8,040 nucleotides of DNA from positions 1-8,040 of the forward strand of contig JAQSXU010000145.1 in assembly GCA_029256485.1 (NCBI GenBank), read 5' to 3'. Shown here piece after piece: positions 6,231-8,040 of this stretch; the stretch's first letter is position 1; the number at the start of each line of letters is the position of its first letter. The DNA comes from Clostridiaceae bacterium. Lineage in GTDB: Bacteria > Bacillota_A > Clostridia > Clostridiales > Clostridiaceae. The position numbers were made by a program, and so were the translations under genes. The notes beneath the pieces were generated by a model. The model was not told the origin of the DNA. It worked only from the letters and a program-made list of their open reading frames with translations, and ran no database searches.

Positions 6231-7254
6231 AATATATTAGCTCCTTTAAATCTCCTTTATTTTCACCATTACTATTTGATTTATATCGTCTATACTTCTC
6301 TTCAAAAATTTCAACTCTTCCATATCTACCTAGCATCTTAGTAAAATCACCTTTAGGAATTAAACCATCGGTACTATAGCTTATGAATATATATTTAAAT
6401 TTAGCATTACTTACTAATTGTTCAAAAGCATCTAAAGCCTTATCTTTCATACAAAATGGCGATATCTTATCCTTATATGGTCGTCTTCCTGTTTTACCAT
6501 AGATACTTGGATTATCATACAAAGTAATAGTTTCTAGAATATGATAATACGGTGGATATTGTCTCTGATTATATGGAGGATCTAAATACAAAATGTCTCC
6601 CTCTACATCGGTAATTATATCTAATATATTCTTACAATTACATTCATGAGTTCTGTTACTATTAATAGGAACTATTGGCTCTAACTCTAATCTTTTAAAC
6701 TTTCTATTTTCATCAAATTTTAGAAATGCACCATAAGTACCAGAAGTATTTGATACTTTTGTAGTGCCCTCTATAAGGCTAGCTAATAAAAAATAAAACT
6801 CATCAGAACTTATCAAATTATTACTTTGCCATTCACCTAATTTTATTCTTATAGAATCTATACGTTTTGCATTATCCTCTAAAAAGTAATTTCTACTGAA
6901 AGCTCCTGACTTTGTTCCTTCTGTTGTGTATTCATTAAAAAAGAATCCTTCGACATTATTTAAATTATTAAGATATTCTAATACTCCATTGTAACCAATT
7001 ATACCCATTTCCCTTTCCAATTTAGAGAAATCAGGAATCAAGTTATTATGAATATATGCAACCTGCAACGCATAAGAAAAATTCATATAATCATTTGTTA
7101 TTAAACTGCATCCTTTTGACTTTAAATTCTTCGACACCGAAACTGTTCCAGAAAATAAATCAGCAACTTTTGCTCCATCTAACTCACCTGCTACTTCAAT
7201 AAATGTATTCACTATAAAGTTAATTATTTTTTCTTTATTACCCATATATCTCAA
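6217..7254 (-). CDS. D12-class N6-adenine DNA methyltransferase
   Basis: A 345-residue adenine methyltransferase of the D12 (alpha, Dam/M.FokI) class. The N-terminus MRYMGNK is the motif X signature of the class, motif I is ADLFSGT (31-37), and motif IV is YLDPPYNQRQY (223-233). FISYSTDGLIP (290-300) matches the following conserved strand. The block PPYYHILETITLYDNP with KTGRRPY resembles the methyltransferases of FokI-type systems. The start codon is TTG (7252-7254), not the nearby ATG at 7245. TTG has AAGGA ten bases upstream and alone restores MRYxGNK; the ATG would cut off its first three residues and has no ribosome binding site. This is the first gene of the operon, so modification is made before the nuclease. 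It should add N6-methyladenine to one strand of the asymmetric site. Confidence 0.9.
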   Translation of the reverse strand: MRYMGNKEKIINFIVNTFIEVAGELDGAKVADLFSGTVSVSKNLKSKGCSLITNDYMNFSYALQVAYIHNNLIPDFSKLEREMGIIGYNGVLEYLNNLNNVEGFFFNEYTTEGTKSGAFSRNYFLEDNAKRIDSIRIKLGEWQSNNLISSDEFYFLLASLIEGTTKVSNTSGTYGAFLKFDENRKFKRLELEPIVPINSNRTHECNCKNILDIITDVEGDILYLDPPYNQRQYPPYYHILETITLYDNPSIYGKTGRRPYKDKISPFCMKDKALDAFEQLVSNAKFKYIFISYSTDGLIPKGDFTKMLGRYGRVEIFEEKYRRYKSNSNGENKGDLKELIYYVRK

Positions 7255-7470
7255 CTGCTATCATTCCTTCGTATTATTAATTTAATAATTATTAAAGTAC
7301 ACTTTTTAATATAATATATAGGTACTATTATAGATATATATAAATAATACCATACAGTTAAGTACACAATAAATACTATAAACGATATTTATCATTCTAA
7401 TCTTTAGTTATTTAAATTGTACACGAATATGTTCTAAAAATTTATTTATATTAAACCTAAAATGATAAAA
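7255..7470. other. Upstream region of the restriction-modification operon
   Basis: No gene is seen. On the minus strand a consensus -10 hexamer TATAAT lies at 7332-7327, 73 bases before the TTG start, but no good -35 is found 16-18 bases before it (best GTATGG). An inverted repeat GGTACTAT/ATAATACC (7321-7328 and 7344-7351, 7 of 8 pairing) flanks this box and could be an operator. GTACAC occurs three times (7297, 7362, 7419). No controller-protein gene is present. Confidence 0.35.
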
Positions 7471-7496
7471 GCACCCTATAAATAGAGTGCCCTTTT
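7471..7496. terminator. Probable bidirectional intrinsic terminator
   Basis: The hairpin arms GCACCCTAT (7471-7479) and ATAGAGTGC (7482-7490) pair over nine positions. On the minus strand the odd pair is an allowed U.G and the stem is followed by TTTTATC. On the plus strand it is a C-A mismatch and the stem is followed by CCTTTTT. It separates the restriction-modification operon from whatever lies to its right. Confidence 0.65.
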
Positions 7497-7576
7497 TATA
7501 GTCTACTCAACTAAACTTTAGTAAGGTGCCATATCCTATATCCTACATGCCTATTTACTATTTACAAAAACACATA

Positions 7577-7837
7577 TTGGAAACTATTTCCAGCATGCAA
7601 AATTTAATTAAATCCCTTTTCAATTATTGACTTACTACGCTTGTACTATACTATAAATTAAAATATTTATCAATGACTATGTTTTCTCAAACTGTAATTA
7701 CTACATAATCATTATTCTTATTAATTATTCATCAAGATTTAGTATTTTAAATTAACATTCTCTATATCATATAATTTTTTAATTACCTAAATTTCGTACA
7801 AACGAAACATTAATAATTTCCATAAAATAGTTTCCAA
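7577..7837. repeat. 261-bp non-coding stretch bounded by a perfect 13-bp inverted repeat
   Basis: TTGGAAACTATTT at 7577-7589 has its exact reverse complement AAATAGTTTCCAA at 7825-7837. The interior holds no convincing reading frame. It contains a TTGACT (7627-7632) with TATAAA 19 bases later as a possible weak plus-strand promoter, and a hairpin at 7792-7807. The ends could be the termini of a small non-autonomous element, or two copies of a binding site. No clear target duplication flanks it. The right copy ends ten bases before the IS hairpin. Confidence 0.4.
7792..7807. promoter_or_regulatory. Small palindrome, operator-like
   Basis: TTTCGT and ACGAAA form a perfect 6-bp inverted repeat around ACAA. 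It is relatively rich in CpG for this A+T-rich sequence and stands out from its surroundings. No gene start follows directly except the IS transposase about 110 bases downstream, so a regulatory role is only a guess. Confidence 0.2.
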
Positions 7838-7847
7838 AAAATAAATA

Positions 7848-7918
7848 GTGGATAATACCAAGCCTTGAAGTATAATTTTCTTACCACAAAAAAATTAAGA
7901 AAGGTAGGTATCATCCAC
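7848..7918 (+). promoter_or_regulatory. Hairpin over the transposase ribosome binding site, with internal -10 box
   Basis: GTGGATAATACC (7848-7859) pairs with GGTATCATCCAC (7907-7918) at 11 of 12 positions. The right arm ends at the base before the ATG and covers the end of the AGGTAGG ribosome binding site (7902-7908). A second stem (7877-7883 with 7896-7902) nests inside. A perfect TATAAT (7871-7876) lies in the loop, so a transcript started there, near 7882, lacks the left arm and leaves the start site open. A transcript entering from the left would fold and block translation. Confidence 0.55.
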
Positions 7919-8040
7919 ATGAATAATATTAGCTTTACTCAAGATAATTGTAAAGAAGAAACTACTTCCATTTGGTTAGTTGCAGTTATGCAATTTGGCT
8001 TAAAAATGAACTTTTTCAAGCCTTTTGAGGACTTTAAACT
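7919..8040 (+). CDS. Probable IS transposase, N-terminal 40 residues (partial)
   Basis: The frame opens with ATG at 7919-7921, preceded by AGGTAGG at ten bases, and stays open to the window edge. It encodes MNNISFTQDNCKEETTSIWL, then VAVMQFGLKMNFFKPFEDFK. The short leader followed by a hydrophobic/aromatic helix resembles the N-termini of some DDE transposases of clostridial insertion sequences. No catalytic residue lies in the visible part, so the family cannot be given. The main support for a transposase is the preceding hairpin and promoter layout. The frame is intact as far as it can be seen. Confidence 0.5.
   Translation, partial: MNNISFTQDNCKEETTSIWLVAVMQFGLKMNFFKPFEDFK

Larger units (their letters stand above)
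7848..8040 (+). mobile_element. Insertion sequence, left part (runs off the window)
   Basis: A transposase-like N-terminus preceded by a protective hairpin and an internal -10 box marks the left end of an insertion sequence reading rightward. The exact outer boundary cannot be fixed because the right end is outside the window. 7848 is the first base of the hairpin, and the true tip may lie a few bases further left. Confidence 0.55.

Noticed and set aside
3611..7254. Predicting GGATG as the target because the nuclease resembles FokI
   Set aside because: GGATG/CATCC occurs repeatedly in the window, so avoidance gives no hint, and recognition residues cannot be matched confidently without an alignment.
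7290..7430. Three GTACAC copies as controller-protein boxes
   Set aside because: Spacing is irregular (65 and 57 bases), flanks differ, and no controller gene is present.
1..8040. CRISPR array
   Set aside because: No regularly spaced repeats of suitable length were seen on either strand.

Overview
The window is very A+T-rich and uses strong AGGAGG-type ribosome binding sites. Together with its gene content this points to a low-GC Bacillota genome, most likely Clostridium in the broad sense. It starts with the last 31 codons of gatB, a housekeeping gene, and its intrinsic terminator. Everything after that looks like a variable region: a restriction-modification operon, a dNTP-hydrolase gene, decayed genes, small repeat elements and an insertion sequence.

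Layout. 1-178: end of gatB and terminator. 180-267: an 88-bp palindromic element with near-perfect 31-bp inverted termini, MITE-like. 253-770 (minus): a multiply broken gene whose present 3' end lies inside that element. 1022-2575 (minus): an intact dGTPase-type HD hydrolase with its own likely promoter. 2576-3046: an A+T-rich gap with palindromes and traces of an eroded reading frame. 3048-3114 (minus): a strong terminator next to a tRNA T-arm-like sequence, possibly a decayed tRNA or old attachment site. 3296-3559 (minus): the C-terminal winged-helix remnant of a probable AlbA_2/RecG-like gene. 3611-7254 (minus): a three-gene operon. 7471-7490: a terminator hairpin. 7577-7837: a 261-bp stretch bounded by a perfect 13-bp inverted repeat. 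7848-8040 (plus): the left part of an insertion sequence with the N-terminus of its transposase.

The main finding is the operon at 7254-3611. It is transcribed right to left and encodes a D12-class adenine methyltransferase, a second amino-methyltransferase with motif I before DPPY, and a FokI-like restriction endonuclease with an N-terminal DNA-recognition part and a C-terminal D...DxK nuclease domain. Type IIS sites are asymmetric, so each strand needs its own methylation; two unlike methyltransferases next to a FokI-like nuclease fit this exactly. The two methyltransferase genes overlap by 14 bp and the nuclease follows after 70 bp, the order expected if protection must come before cutting. 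The neighbouring dGTPase may be a housekeeping nucleotide-pool enzyme or a second antiphage function; the sequence alone cannot decide.

The insertion sequence at the right edge carries a readable regulatory design. Its transposase ribosome binding site sits in a hairpin that only transcripts entering from outside can form, while a consensus -10 box lies inside the hairpin loop. This is the same logic that protects IS10 and IS50 from external transcription.
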